From the NCBI GenBank assembly GCA_035534855.1, contig DATLRD010000086.1, forward strand, positions 7,695-71,694: 64,000 nucleotides of DNA, read 5' to 3'. Source of the stretch: DATARH01 sp035534855. GTDB lineage: Bacteria; Pseudomonadota; Alphaproteobacteria; ATCC43930; CGMCC-115725. The notes beneath the pieces are model-generated. The model was not told the DNA's origin. It ran no database searches and was given only the letters and a program-made list of their open reading frames with translations. Of the stretch, positions 34,015-42,748 are shown in pieces; the first letter of the stretch is position 1; every line of letters begins with the position of its first letter. Both the position numbers and the translations under genes were made by a program.

Positions 34015-34812
34015 CTACCGCCCCTTGAAGCCGCGCGGCGGGCGCTTTTCGGCAAAGGAGCGGGCGGCCTCCTGGAAATCCTCGGTCAGGTACAGGCGGA
34101 ACGGCGCCGCCATGAACTGCGCCTCGCGGGTGGCCCGCTCCATGTACCAGCGCCGGGTGCGCACCGTGGTGCGCACGCTGAGCGGCGGGTTTTTGGCGAC
34201 CTGCTGCGCCAGTTCGCGCGCCACGTCGAGGTGTTTCCCTTCGGGCGCGAGGCGGTTGAAGAGGCCGGCCTTGAAGCCTTCCTCGGCGGTGAAAAAGCGG
34301 CCGGTAAAGGCGATCTCGTCGCCGAACGCGCCGGCGCCGCGGAAATGGAACAGCGCCCAGTAGCGCGAGGCGCCAAGCCCGCGCGATGTCTCGGTGAGCT
34401 GAAAGCGCGTGCCCTCGGCGGCGACGATCAGGTCGCATTCGAGCGTCAGCCCGAGCGCCAGCCCCAGCACATAGCCGTGGACCGCGGCGATCACCGGCTT
34501 CCAGTTGACCGCGCGGGTCAGAAGGTCGGCTGAGTTGGTGCCCCAGCCCTGCGGGCCGCCGAGCTTCTCAAACTCGTCGCGGCTGCGCAGCTGGCGCTGG
34601 CGCACGTCGGCGCCGGACGAGAACGCGCGGCCCGTTCCATTGAGAATCGCGACCTCGGCGTCGGGGTCGAGATCGAAGCGGCGCAACGCGTCGGACAGGC
34701 CGGCCACGACCTCGTCGCTGACCGCGTTAAGTTTGTCGGGCCGGTTGATCGTGATCGTCGCGATCTTGTCCTTGCATTCATAGAGGACAAGCCCGTCGTC
34801 GCCGTCGTTCAT
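34015..34812 (-). CDS. Enoyl-CoA hydratase/isomerase family protein
   Basis: A 265-residue crotonase-fold enzyme. Unlike the one at 31808, it keeps both acidic positions: T-E-T-S-R-G-L-G where the first catalytic Glu is expected and D-E-I-A-F-T-G for the second. The oxyanion block is F-S-S-G-A-D-V-R. Hydratase or isomerase activity on enoyl-CoA is therefore plausible. The start at 34812 has GGGGAGG 8 bases upstream; the open frame extends further but looks non-coding. Confidence 0.85.
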   Translation of the reverse strand: MNDGDDGLVLYECKDKIATITINRPDKLNAVSDEVVAGLSDALRRFDLDPDAEVAILNGTGRAFSSGADVRQRQLRSRDEFEKLGGPQGWGTNSADLLTRAVNWKPVIAAVHGYVLGLALGLTLECDLIVAAEGTRFQLTETSRGLGASRYWALFHFRGAGAFGDEIAFTGRFFTAEEGFKAGLFNRLAPEGKHLDVARELAQQVAKNPPLSVRTTVRTRRWYMERATREAQFMAAPFRLYLTEDFQEAARSFAEKRPPRGFKGR

Positions 34813-34889
34813 CCCGCATCCTCCCCGCCATCTATGGCGGGAAGGTTGCGGGGAGGCGGATGCGGTGTCAACGCCCGCTGGGAGCGTCG

Positions 34890-35036
34890 TCAGGCAACAA
34901 GCAGAACGATCACCAGGATGAGCAGAAGCGTACCGAGACCGCCGACCGGGAAATAACCCCACCCGGCGCTGTACGGCCAGGTCGGCAACGCACCAATGAC
35001 CAGCAGGACCAGGATGATCAACAGTAGGAGGCGCAT
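34890..35036 (-). CDS. DUF3309-family small membrane protein (48 aa)
   Basis: Forty-eight residues: M-R-L-L-L-L-I-I-L-V at the start, then I-G-A-L-P-T-W-P-Y-S, G-W-G-Y-F-P-V-G-G-L-G and a second hydrophobic helix. This L-P-x-W-P-x-S-x-x-W-G-Y-x-P-x-G-G-x-G pattern is the DUF3309 family, usually near stress-response genes. AGGAGGCGC overlaps the start region. It is transcribed with the CsbD-like gene 12 bp upstream. Confidence 0.85.
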   Translation of the reverse strand: MRLLLLIILVLLVIGALPTWPYSAGWGYFPVGGLGTLLLILVIVLLVA

Positions 35037-35048
35037 GACGGCATCTTC

Positions 35049-35231
35049 CTACTTCTTGACCAACTCGCGAACGGCGTCCTTGGCTTGGCCCTTAGCCTTT
35101 TCGAATCGTCCCTCGGCCTGTTCGATCTTGCCGTCGGCCTCGGTATGGCGGTCGCCGACGGCACGGCCGGCGACTTCCTTGATCTTTCCGCTCGTCTTCT
35201 TGAGCGTGCCGGTAACGCGGTCTTTATCCAT
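35049..35231 (-). CDS. CsbD-like stress protein (60 aa)
   Basis: Sixty residues, highly charged and helical: M-D-K-D-R-V-T-G-T, then K-I-K-E-V-A-G-R-A-V-G-D, then A-D-G-K-I-E-Q-A-E-G-R and A-K-G-Q-A-K-D-A. This is the CsbD family, general-stress proteins induced by stationary phase, phosphate limitation or osmotic stress in various bacteria. The ATG at 35231 has GGAGA about 8 bases upstream; the upstream in-frame ATG is not preceded by a ribosome site. Confidence 0.9.
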   Translation of the reverse strand: MDKDRVTGTLKKTSGKIKEVAGRAVGDRHTEADGKIEQAEGRFEKAKGQAKDAVRELVKK

Positions 35232-35336
35232 GATTGTGTCTCCGATTCGATTACTTATTCCCCGAAACGGTCGGGGAACAAGTAAGGTTCCGGAGACGCC
35301 CGTTGCGGGCGTTCCCATTGCCAGATCGGAGCGAAA

Positions 35337-36422
35337 TCAGCGCAGGCGGGCGGGCACCTCGACCCCGAGCAGCCGCGCCGCGTTGCCGCCGAAGATCTGC
35401 CGGCGCTCGGCGTCGCTCAGGTGAGGCGCGCGCTCGACAAATCCGATCGGGTCGATCTCGCCCATGTCATAGGGATAGTCGGTGCCCATCAGCACGTGCT
35501 CGGGCCCGTACTGGCGCACCAGGTATTCGAGCTGGTGGTGGGTGAACACCATCGTGTCGAAGTAGAGGCGCTTCAGGTAGGTCGTCGGGTCTTCCTTGAG
35601 GTGCTCACAGCAATCGGGCCGGGCCGCTGCGCCATGGTCGATGCGGCCGGAATAGGCCGGCAGATAGCCGCCGCCGTGGGCGACCACGATCTTGAGCCCG
35701 GGATAGGCGTCGAGCACGCCGCCGAAGATCAGATGATGCACGGCGATCGTCGATTCGAGCGGAATGCCGATGACGTTGCTGAAATAATGGTCACCAAAGC
35801 GGCGCCCGTCGGTAAACCCAGACGGGTGCATGAACAGGACCACCCCAAGCTCTTCGCAGCGCTGGAAGATCGGGCGGAAGCGAGGGTCCGAGAAATCGGT
35901 GCCGTCGACATTCGAGGAAATCTCGATGCCGCGCATGCCGAGTGAGCCGGTAATCCGCTCCAGTTCGCGGATCGCCAGTTCCGGCGCCTGGAACGGGATC
36001 GTGCCGAGGCCGACAAAGCGGTCCGGGTGGCGGGCGACGATGCCGGCGATGTTGTCGTTAACCGCCTGCGCGGTCGCCAGGCCCAGCTCTGGGTCGGTCC
36101 AATAGAACATCTGCACCGGCGCCGGCGAGAACGCCTGCATGTCGATGCCCATGATGTCCATGTCCTTGAGGCGCTGCTCGACCGAGGTCAGCTGGATCTG
36201 GGTGCGCGCCACCTGCTCGGCCTGGACCTTGCGGGTTCGCTCGTTGGCGAACTTCATCGTCGCGTCGCGCTCGGCATCCCAGAACGGCTTGACCATCTCG
36301 TCCGCCTTGTCGAGGTGGACGTGGCAATGGATGTCGATCGTGTACCATTTGCCGCGGGCATGGACCGGGCCGGGAAAGCGGCCCTCGATCTGGGTGCCGG
36401 GCGGGAGACAGGTGAAGAGCAT
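35337..36422 (-). CDS. ACMSD-type amidohydrolase
   Basis: A 361-residue metal-dependent hydrolase of the aminocarboxymuconate-semialdehyde decarboxylase-like branch. It has D-I-H-C-H-V-H at about 29-35, a H-P-S-G-F block, V-A-H-G-G-G-Y and G-T-D-Y-P-Y-D near the C-terminus, matching the metal His, His, His and Asp ligands. It may act on an aromatic ring-cleavage product or another acid. The start at 36422 has GGAGG 8 bases upstream. It is divergent from tkt. Confidence 0.88.
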   Translation of the reverse strand: MLFTCLPPGTQIEGRFPGPVHARGKWYTIDIHCHVHLDKADEMVKPFWDAERDATMKFANERTRKVQAEQVARTQIQLTSVEQRLKDMDIMGIDMQAFSPAPVQMFYWTDPELGLATAQAVNDNIAGIVARHPDRFVGLGTIPFQAPELAIRELERITGSLGMRGIEISSNVDGTDFSDPRFRPIFQRCEELGVVLFMHPSGFTDGRRFGDHYFSNVIGIPLESTIAVHHLIFGGVLDAYPGLKIVVAHGGGYLPAYSGRIDHGAAARPDCCEHLKEDPTTYLKRLYFDTMVFTHHQLEYLVRQYGPEHVLMGTDYPYDMGEIDPIGFVERAPHLSDAERRQIFGGNAARLLGVEVPARLR

Positions 36423-36812
36423 TGAGTTACCTCCGCGAAAACGCGACGATCTTGCCGTGCCCAAGCCGGCAACGCCATGTAAACCGTACGCAGCGGGCGA
36501 CTGCGCTTTCCGCCCGTCGGCGCTTGCCGCAGCGCCGCGGTCGGGGCTCGGGATATTCAACCGGCAGTGTGGTTAAGCCCCTCGGCATCTGTTGCGCCCG
36601 ACGCGCGAACAAGACACAATGCCGCGCCTGCCCCCGGGAACCCCGGATATCTGTCGAGAACCGAACGCTGGTCGAGCCGAGCATCGAGAGGATGGCGACC
36701 GAGTCCATGCACCGGAAGATCGCGCCGTGCATTGCGGCGCCGCGTCACTCGGTATCTGTCATCGTCCTGTCGCCGGCGGCAATGACCATATCCGATAGAT
36801 AAAGGAGCGACG
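36423..36812. other. 390-bp divergent intergenic region before tkt
   Basis: It holds the promoters of the amidohydrolase (minus) and the pentose-phosphate operon (plus). I see no convincing gene: the open frames in it lack ribosome sites and look like shadows of G+C-rich sequence. No clear promoter boxes can be named. AAAGGAG lies about 7-9 bases before the tkt ATG. Confidence 0.5.
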
Positions 36813-38870
36813 ATGGCCGCATCCCTCGACGAACTGTGCGTCAACACGATCCGTACGCTGTGCATCGACGCGGTCCAGCAGGCCAATTCGGGCCATCCGG
36901 GCACCCCCATGGCAATGGCTCCGGTGGTCTATACGCTGTGGCAGGAATTCCTGCGCTTCGACCCCGAGGACCCGATCTGGCCCAATCGCGACCGTTTTGT
37001 GCTGTCGTCGGGCCATGCCTCGACGCTGCTCTATTCACTATTGCACCTGACCGGGGTCAAGGCGGTCGATTCGGCCTATGAGCGCCTCGGCACGCCGAGC
37101 GTAGCGCTCGACGATCTGAAGCGGTTCCGCCAGCTCGACAGCAAATGCCCGGGTCACCCCGAATACCACTGGACCTCGGGGGTCGAAACCACCACCGGCC
37201 CGCTTGGCCAGGGCATTGCTACCAGCGTCGGCATGGCGATCGGCGCGCGCTGGCTGGCGCAATATTTCAACCGCCCGGACTATCCGCTGTTCGATTACAA
37301 TATTTACGCGCTGTGCGGCGACGGCTGCATGATGGAAGGCGTGGGAGCCGAGGCCGCCTCGCTCGCCGGGCACCTCAAGCTCGGCAACCTGTGCTGGATC
37401 TACGACAGCAACCACATCACGATCGAAGGCAACACCGCGCTGGCGTTCAGCGAGGATGTCGCCGGCCGGTTCCTCGCCTATGGCTGGCACGTGCTGCGCA
37501 TCGGCGACGCCAACGACCGCGAGCGCCTGGCCGCCGCGTTCGCGACAGCCAAGGGCGTCAGCGACCGGCCGACGCTGATCATCGTCGAAAGCCATATCGG
37601 CTATGGCGCGCCGCACAAGCAGGATACCTCGGGCGTCCATGGCGAGCCGCTCGGCGCCGAAGAGGTCAAGCTCACCAAGCGCAACTACGGCTGGCCCGAG
37701 GACGCGCAGTTCCTGGTGCCGGACGGGGTCTACGCCCATTTCGCCGAAGGGATCGGCGCGCGCGGCAAGAAATTGCGCAGCGACTGGGAAGCGTTGTTCG
37801 CGCGCTACCGCGGCGAATACCCCGAGCTGGCCGATCAGTGCGAGCGGGTGCAGCGGCGCGACCTGCCCGACGGCTGGGACGCCGACATTCCGGTGTTTCC
37901 TGCCGATCCCAAGGGCATCGCCAGCCGCGATTCGTCGGGCCGCGTGCTCAACGCGATCGCGCCGCGGCTGCCGTGGGTGGTCGGCGGTGCCGCCGATCTC
38001 GCGCCCTCGACCAAGACGCGTCTCACCTTCGCCGGCGCGGGCGACCTCGAAGCCGATACGCCGAATGGCCGCAATTTCCATTTCGGCATCCGCGAGCACG
38101 CGATGGGGGCGATCTGCAACGGGCTGGCGCTGTCGAAGCTGCGCCCGTATGGCTCGGGCTTCATGATCTTCTCGGACTACATGAAGCCGCCGATCCGGCT
38201 CAGCGCGATCATGGAGCTGCCTGTCATCTTCGCGTTCACCCACGATTCGATCGGCGTCGGCGAAGACGGGCCGACCCACCAGCCGGTCGAGCAGCTGATC
38301 GCGCTCCGCGCGATTCCCGGGCTCGTCGTTTTCCGGCCGGGCGACGCCAACGAGGTCGCCGAAGCATGGCGCTTCGCGCTCGAGGCCAAGCACGACCCGT
38401 GCTGCCTCATTCTCAGCCGCCAGAACCTGCCGACCCTCGACCGCGCGAAATTCGCGCCGGCGAGCGGGGTGCGGCGTGGCGCCTATGTGCTGGCCGACAG
38501 CAAGCCGGGGCAGCCCGACGTGATCCTGATGGGCACCGGCAGTGAAGTTGCGCTGTGCGTCGATGTCTATGAAAAGCTGGCCGCCGAGGGCGTCGCCGCG
38601 CGCGTCGTCAGCATGCCGTCGTGGGAGCTGTTCGAGCGCCAGGACGAAGCCTATCGTGCCTCGGTTCTGCCGCCGACCTGCACCCGCCGCGTCGCGGTCG
38701 AGCAGGCCTCGGCGCTGGGCTGGGAGCGTTATACCGGGCTGCGTGGCACGGTTATCGCCATGAAAACCTTCGGCGCTTCAGCGCCGCTTAAGGAACTGCT
38801 CGTCAAATTCGGTTTTACCGAAGAGAACGTCTATGCGGCTGCCAAGGCGCAGCTCGCCCGCAAGGAGTAG
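36813..38870 (+). CDS. tkt: Transketolase
   Basis: A 685-residue thiamine-diphosphate enzyme that moves two-carbon units between sugar phosphates (xylulose-5-P, ribose-5-P, erythrose-4-P). The N-terminal block N-S-G-H-P-G, H-A-S at about 69, the ThDP/Mg motif G-D-G-C-M-M-E-G near 168, and the C-terminal F-T-H-D-S-I-G-V-G-E-D-G-P-T-H-Q-P are all visible. The length matches bacterial transketolases. It opens an eight-gene operon with only 5 bp to the tal-pgi fusion. Confidence 0.95.
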   Translation: MAASLDELCVNTIRTLCIDAVQQANSGHPGTPMAMAPVVYTLWQEFLRFDPEDPIWPNRDRFVLSSGHASTLLYSLLHLTGVKAVDSAYERLGTPSVALDDLKRFRQLDSKCPGHPEYHWTSGVETTTGPLGQGIATSVGMAIGARWLAQYFNRPDYPLFDYNIYALCGDGCMMEGVGAEAASLAGHLKLGNLCWIYDSNHITIEGNTALAFSEDVAGRFLAYGWHVLRIGDANDRERLAAAFATAKGVSDRPTLIIVESHIGYGAPHKQDTSGVHGEPLGAEEVKLTKRNYGWPEDAQFLVPDGVYAHFAEGIGARGKKLRSDWEALFARYRGEYPELADQCERVQRRDLPDGWDADIPVFPADPKGIASRDSSGRVLNAIAPRLPWVVGGAADLAPSTKTRLTFAGAGDLEADTPNGRNFHFGIREHAMGAICNGLALSKLRPYGSGFMIFSDYMKPPIRLSAIMELPVIFAFTHDSIGVGEDGPTHQPVEQLIALRAIPGLVVFRPGDANEVAEAWRFALEAKHDPCCLILSRQNLPTLDRAKFAPASGVRRGAYVLADSKPGQPDVILMGTGSEVALCVDVYEKLAAEGVAARVVSMPSWELFERQDEAYRASVLPPTCTRRVAVEQASALGWERYTGLRGTVIAMKTFGASAPLKELLVKFGFTEENVYAAAKAQLARKE

Positions 38871-38875
38871 AAGCC

Positions 38876-41725
38876 ATGGCCAATCCGCTCAAAGAGCTTG
38901 GTGAATATGGGCAATCGGTCTGGCTGGATTTTGTCAGCCGGGAATTGCTGAAAAGCGGCCAGCTCAAACAGCTGATCGCCGACGATGGGCTGCGCGGAGT
39001 CACGTCGAACCCGTCGATCTTTGAAAAGGCGATCGGCCACGGCGACGATTACGACGAGATGATCCGCACCGCCGAGGCGAGCGGCGACCTCGATCCCGCC
39101 GCGCTGTTCGAGGATCTGGCGGTGCGCGAGATCCAGGAAGGCGCCGACCAGCTGAGCCTGGTCTACGAACAGACGCAGCGCCGCGACGGTTATATCAGCC
39201 TCGAAGTCTCGCCGTATCTGGCGATGGACACGCACGGCACGATCGAGGAGGCCCGCCGCCTGTGGCGCGAGGTCGACCGCCGCAACCTGATGGTCAAGGT
39301 GCCCGGCACCAAGGCCGGCATCCCGGCGATCCGCACGTTGATCGGCGAGGGCATCAACATCAACGTGACCCTGCTCTTCGCCAAGGAGATGTATGCCCAG
39401 GTGGCCGACGCCTACATCTCGGGGCTTGAGGATTTCGTCGCCAGAGGTGGTGACCCGCACCGGGTGGGGAGCGTCGCGAGCTTTTTTGTCAGCCGTATCG
39501 ATTCGCTGGTCGACGACGCGCTCGACGCGAAGGTCGCCGCGGCAACCGACCCGGCCGAAAAATCACGGCTCGCCGGCATCAAGGGCAAGGTGGCGATCGC
39601 CAATGCCAAGCTCGCCTACCAGCTCTACAACAAGATCTATTCCGACGAGCGCTGGCAGCGCCTGGCACAGAGTGGTGCGCAGACCCAGCGGTTGCTGTGG
39701 GCCAGCACCGGCACCAAAAACAAGGCCTACAGCGACGTGCTCTACGTTGAGGAGCTGATCGGGTCGAATACGGTCAACACGATGCCGCCGGCGACCATGG
39801 ACGCATTCCGCGACCACGGCCGCCCGCGCCAGAGCATCGAAGAGAATGTCGCCGCCGCCGAGGTAGTGATGGCGGAGCTCGCCAAATCCGGCATCTCGAT
39901 CGAAGCAGTGACGTCGAAGCTGGTCAACGACGGCGTACAGCTGTTCGCCGACGCCGCCGACCAGCTTTATGCGGCGGTTCAGAAAAAGCGCCACAGCGTA
40001 CTCGGGCGCAAGCTCAATTCGATGACCTACAAGCTGCCCGAGGCGATCGGCAAGGCGGTCGGCGAGGCGATCGAGGATTGGCGCAAGGGCGGCAAGATCA
40101 GGCGCCTGTGGCATGCCGACGCGTCGCTGTGGACCGAGGCGGACGAAGCCAAGTGGGTCGGCTGGCTGGGCATCGTCGAGGCCCAGCAGAAGGCGATCGC
40201 GGTTCTCGAAAACTTTGCCAAGGACGTGCGCAGCGGCGGGTTCAGCGACGTGCTGCTGCTCGGCATGGGTGGGTCGAGCCTCGGCCCCGAAGTGTTCGCC
40301 GAGACGTTCGGCTCCAAGCCGGGCTACCCCAAGCTGCACGTGCTCGATTCGACCGACCCGGCACAGGTCCGCTCGTTCGAGAGCGCGGTCGACTTAACCC
40401 GCACGCTGTTTCTGGTGTCGAGCAAGTCGGGCAGCACGCTCGAACCGAACATCTTCAAGCAATACTTTTTCGAGCGCGCCAAGGCGGCGGTGGGTGCGGA
40501 AGAGGCGCCGAAGCGCTTTGTCGCGATCACCGACCCCGGTTCGGCGGTCGAGCGGATCGCCCGGCAGGAGGGTTTCCGCAGCGTCTTCCATGGGCTCTCC
40601 AGCATCGGTGGGCGCTATTCGGTGCTGTCGAATTTCGGCATGGTGCCGGCGGCGGCGATCGGCGTCGACACGCGCGCCTTTCTTGAAAGCACCGCAGAGA
40701 TGGTGCGCTCATGCGCGCCGAGCGCGCCGCCGGTCGAAAACCCGGGGGTGATCCTGGGCGCGATCATGGGCGTGTGCCAGCGAGTCGGCCGAGACAAGGT
40801 CACGGTGATCGCCTCGGAAGGGATCGCCGATTTCGGCGCCTGGCTCGAGCAGCTTCTTGCCGAATCGACGGGCAAGATCGGCAAGGGCATCGTGCCGGTC
40901 GATGGCGAGCCGTTGGGAGCGCCCGACGTCTACGGCAGCGACCGGCTGTTTGCCTATCTGCGCCTTGCCTCCGACGCCGACAGCCAGCAGGAGCGGGCGA
41001 TCGCCGCGCTCGAAGCTGCCGGCCAGCCGGTTGTGCGGATCACGGTCGGCGACCCGATGCAGCTCGGCCAGGAGTTCTTCCGCTGGGAGATGGCGACCGC
41101 GGTGGCCGGCTCGATCATCGGTATCAACCCGTTCGACCAGCCAGATGTCGAGGCGAGCAAGGTCAAGACGCGCGAGCTGACCACGGCCTATGAGGAGACC
41201 GGCAAGCTGCCGCCCGAGACGCCGTTCTTCGCCGGCGACGGGGTCGAATTGTTTGCCGACCCACGCAACGAGGCCGCGCTGAAACCGCAGGCGACGAGCC
41301 TCACCGCGGCGCTGAAGGCGCATCTCGGCCGTGCCGGCGCCGGGGATTACGTCGCGCTGCTCGCCTACGTCGCCCGCGACTCGGCGCATATCGAGGCGCT
41401 GCAAAGCATCCGGCGAAAGATCAGGGACCATAAGAAAGTGGCGACCTGCCTCGGCTTCGGCCCGCGCTTCCTGCATTCGACCGGCCAGGCCTACAAGGGC
41501 GGTCCGAACAGCGGCGTGGTGCTGCAGATCACCTGCGTCGACGCCACCGATCTGCCGGTACCCGGGCAGAAATTCACGTTCGGGGTGGTCAAGGCGGCAC
41601 AGGCGCGCGGCGATTTCGACGTGCTCGCCGAGCGCGGGCGGCGAGCACTGCGCGTGCACCTGACCGGCAATCTTGAAACCGGGCTGCAGACGCTGGCCCG
41701 CGCGATCGATCAGGCCCTGCAATAG
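38876..41725 (+). CDS. tal-pgi: Bifunctional transaldolase / glucose-6-phosphate isomerase
   Basis: A 949-residue fusion. Residues 1-370 are transaldolase (class I aldolase): G-V-T-S-N-P-S-I-F at 41-49 and the Schiff-base Lys141 in L-M-V-K-V-P-G-T. Residues about 400-949 are phosphoglucose isomerase: G-M-G-G-S-S-L-G near 463-470, V-S-S-K-S-G-S-T at 514-521, and I-G-G-R-Y-S-V-L-S at 577-585. The fusion moves triose/hexose carbon (transaldolase) and equilibrates glucose-6-P and fructose-6-P (isomerase). Such fusions are known from acetic-acid bacteria and relatives and support that placement. Confidence 0.93.
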   Translation: MANPLKELGEYGQSVWLDFVSRELLKSGQLKQLIADDGLRGVTSNPSIFEKAIGHGDDYDEMIRTAEASGDLDPAALFEDLAVREIQEGADQLSLVYEQTQRRDGYISLEVSPYLAMDTHGTIEEARRLWREVDRRNLMVKVPGTKAGIPAIRTLIGEGININVTLLFAKEMYAQVADAYISGLEDFVARGGDPHRVGSVASFFVSRIDSLVDDALDAKVAAATDPAEKSRLAGIKGKVAIANAKLAYQLYNKIYSDERWQRLAQSGAQTQRLLWASTGTKNKAYSDVLYVEELIGSNTVNTMPPATMDAFRDHGRPRQSIEENVAAAEVVMAELAKSGISIEAVTSKLVNDGVQLFADAADQLYAAVQKKRHSVLGRKLNSMTYKLPEAIGKAVGEAIEDWRKGGKIRRLWHADASLWTEADEAKWVGWLGIVEAQQKAIAVLENFAKDVRSGGFSDVLLLGMGGSSLGPEVFAETFGSKPGYPKLHVLDSTDPAQVRSFESAVDLTRTLFLVSSKSGSTLEPNIFKQYFFERAKAAVGAEEAPKRFVAITDPGSAVERIARQEGFRSVFHGLSSIGGRYSVLSNFGMVPAAAIGVDTRAFLESTAEMVRSCAPSAPPVENPGVILGAIMGVCQRVGRDKVTVIASEGIADFGAWLEQLLAESTGKIGKGIVPVDGEPLGAPDVYGSDRLFAYLRLASDADSQQERAIAALEAAGQPVVRITVGDPMQLGQEFFRWEMATAVAGSIIGINPFDQPDVEASKVKTRELTTAYEETGKLPPETPFFAGDGVELFADPRNEAALKPQATSLTAALKAHLGRAGAGDYVALLAYVARDSAHIEALQSIRRKIRDHKKVATCLGFGPRFLHSTGQAYKGGPNSGVVLQITCVDATDLPVPGQKFTFGVVKAAQARGDFDVLAERGRRALRVHLTGNLETGLQTLARAIDQALQ

Positions 41726-41764
41726 CGGCCATCGCAACCTCAACCGGCTTACAGGAGACAATAG

Positions 41765-42745
41765 ATGCAACTGGGAATGATCGGGCTGGGCCGGATGGGC
41801 GGCAATATCGTGCGCCGGCTGATGCACAACGGGCATAGCTGCGTCGTCTACGACCGCAGCGCCGACGCGGTGAAGACGCTGGCCGGGGAGGGAGCGACCG
41901 GATCATCCGGCCTTGCCGACTTTGTCGGCAAGCTCAGCGCGCCGAAGACGGTATGGGTGATGCTGCCGTCCGGCAAGGTGACCCACGACACGATCGTCGA
42001 GCTCAGCGGCCTCCTGGCCAAGGGCGACATCCTGATCGACGGCGGCAACTCAAACTATCACGACGACATCGCCCACGCCGAGATGCTCGAGAAGAAGGGC
42101 ATCACCTTCGTCGATGTCGGCACCAGCGGCGGCATCTGGGGGCTGGAGCGCGGTTATTGCATGATGATCGGCGGGACGAAGGAGGCGGTTGACCATCTCG
42201 ACCCGATTTTCAAGACGCTGGCACCGGGCGTCGGCACGATCGACAAGACCCCCGGCCGCGAGGGCCGCGACCCGCGGGTCGAAAACGGCTACATCCATGC
42301 CGGTCCCGCCGGTGCCGGGCATTTCACCAAGATGGTGCACAACGGCATCGAATACGGTGTGATGCAGGCTTATGCCGAGGGCTTCGATATCCTGAAGGGC
42401 GCCTCGCAATCGTTCATCCCGGAGAACCGGCGCTTCAACCTAAATCTCGCCGACCTGGCCGAGGTATGGCGGCGCGGCAGCGTCATCGCCTCGTGGCTGC
42501 TCGACCTGACGGCGATCGCGTTGGCGGATGATGAAAGCCTGGGCGCGTTCACCGGCACTGTCGAGGATTCGGGCGAAGGGCGCTGGACGATCGAGGCGGC
42601 AATTGAAGAGGCCGTTCCGGCGGATGTACTGACCGCCGCACTCTACGTGCGGTTCCGGTCGCGGCAGACGCATACCTATGCCGAGAAGATTCTGTCGGCG
42701 ATGCGCTCCGAATTCGGCGGCCACCAGGAACCGAAAAAGGCCTGA
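41765..42745 (+). CDS. gnd: 6-phosphogluconate dehydrogenase, short form
   Basis: A 326-residue enzyme for the oxidative decarboxylation of 6-phosphogluconate to ribulose-5-P. The cofactor motif G-L-G-R-M-G-G-N is at residue 7, D-G-G-N-S-N-Y near 97, and the catalytic Lys in H-F-T-K-M-V-H-N-G-I-E-Y-G. At 326 residues it belongs to the short, often NAD-linked GntZ-type group rather than the 470-residue NADP enzyme; NAD preference is inference. It follows tal-pgi by 39 bp and is 3 bp from zwf. Confidence 0.93.
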   Translation: MQLGMIGLGRMGGNIVRRLMHNGHSCVVYDRSADAVKTLAGEGATGSSGLADFVGKLSAPKTVWVMLPSGKVTHDTIVELSGLLAKGDILIDGGNSNYHDDIAHAEMLEKKGITFVDVGTSGGIWGLERGYCMMIGGTKEAVDHLDPIFKTLAPGVGTIDKTPGREGRDPRVENGYIHAGPAGAGHFTKMVHNGIEYGVMQAYAEGFDILKGASQSFIPENRRFNLNLADLAEVWRRGSVIASWLLDLTAIALADDESLGAFTGTVEDSGEGRWTIEAAIEEAVPADVLTAALYVRFRSRQTHTYAEKILSAMRSEFGGHQEPKKA

Positions 42746-42748
42746 GCG

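Noticed and set aside
36427..36732. 101-codon minus-strand frame between the amidohydrolase and tkt
   Set aside because: No ribosome site; Arg/Cys-rich random composition; the region is better read as divergent promoters.
37038..38393. 451-codon minus-strand frame inside tkt
   Set aside because: Antisense shadow of transketolase.
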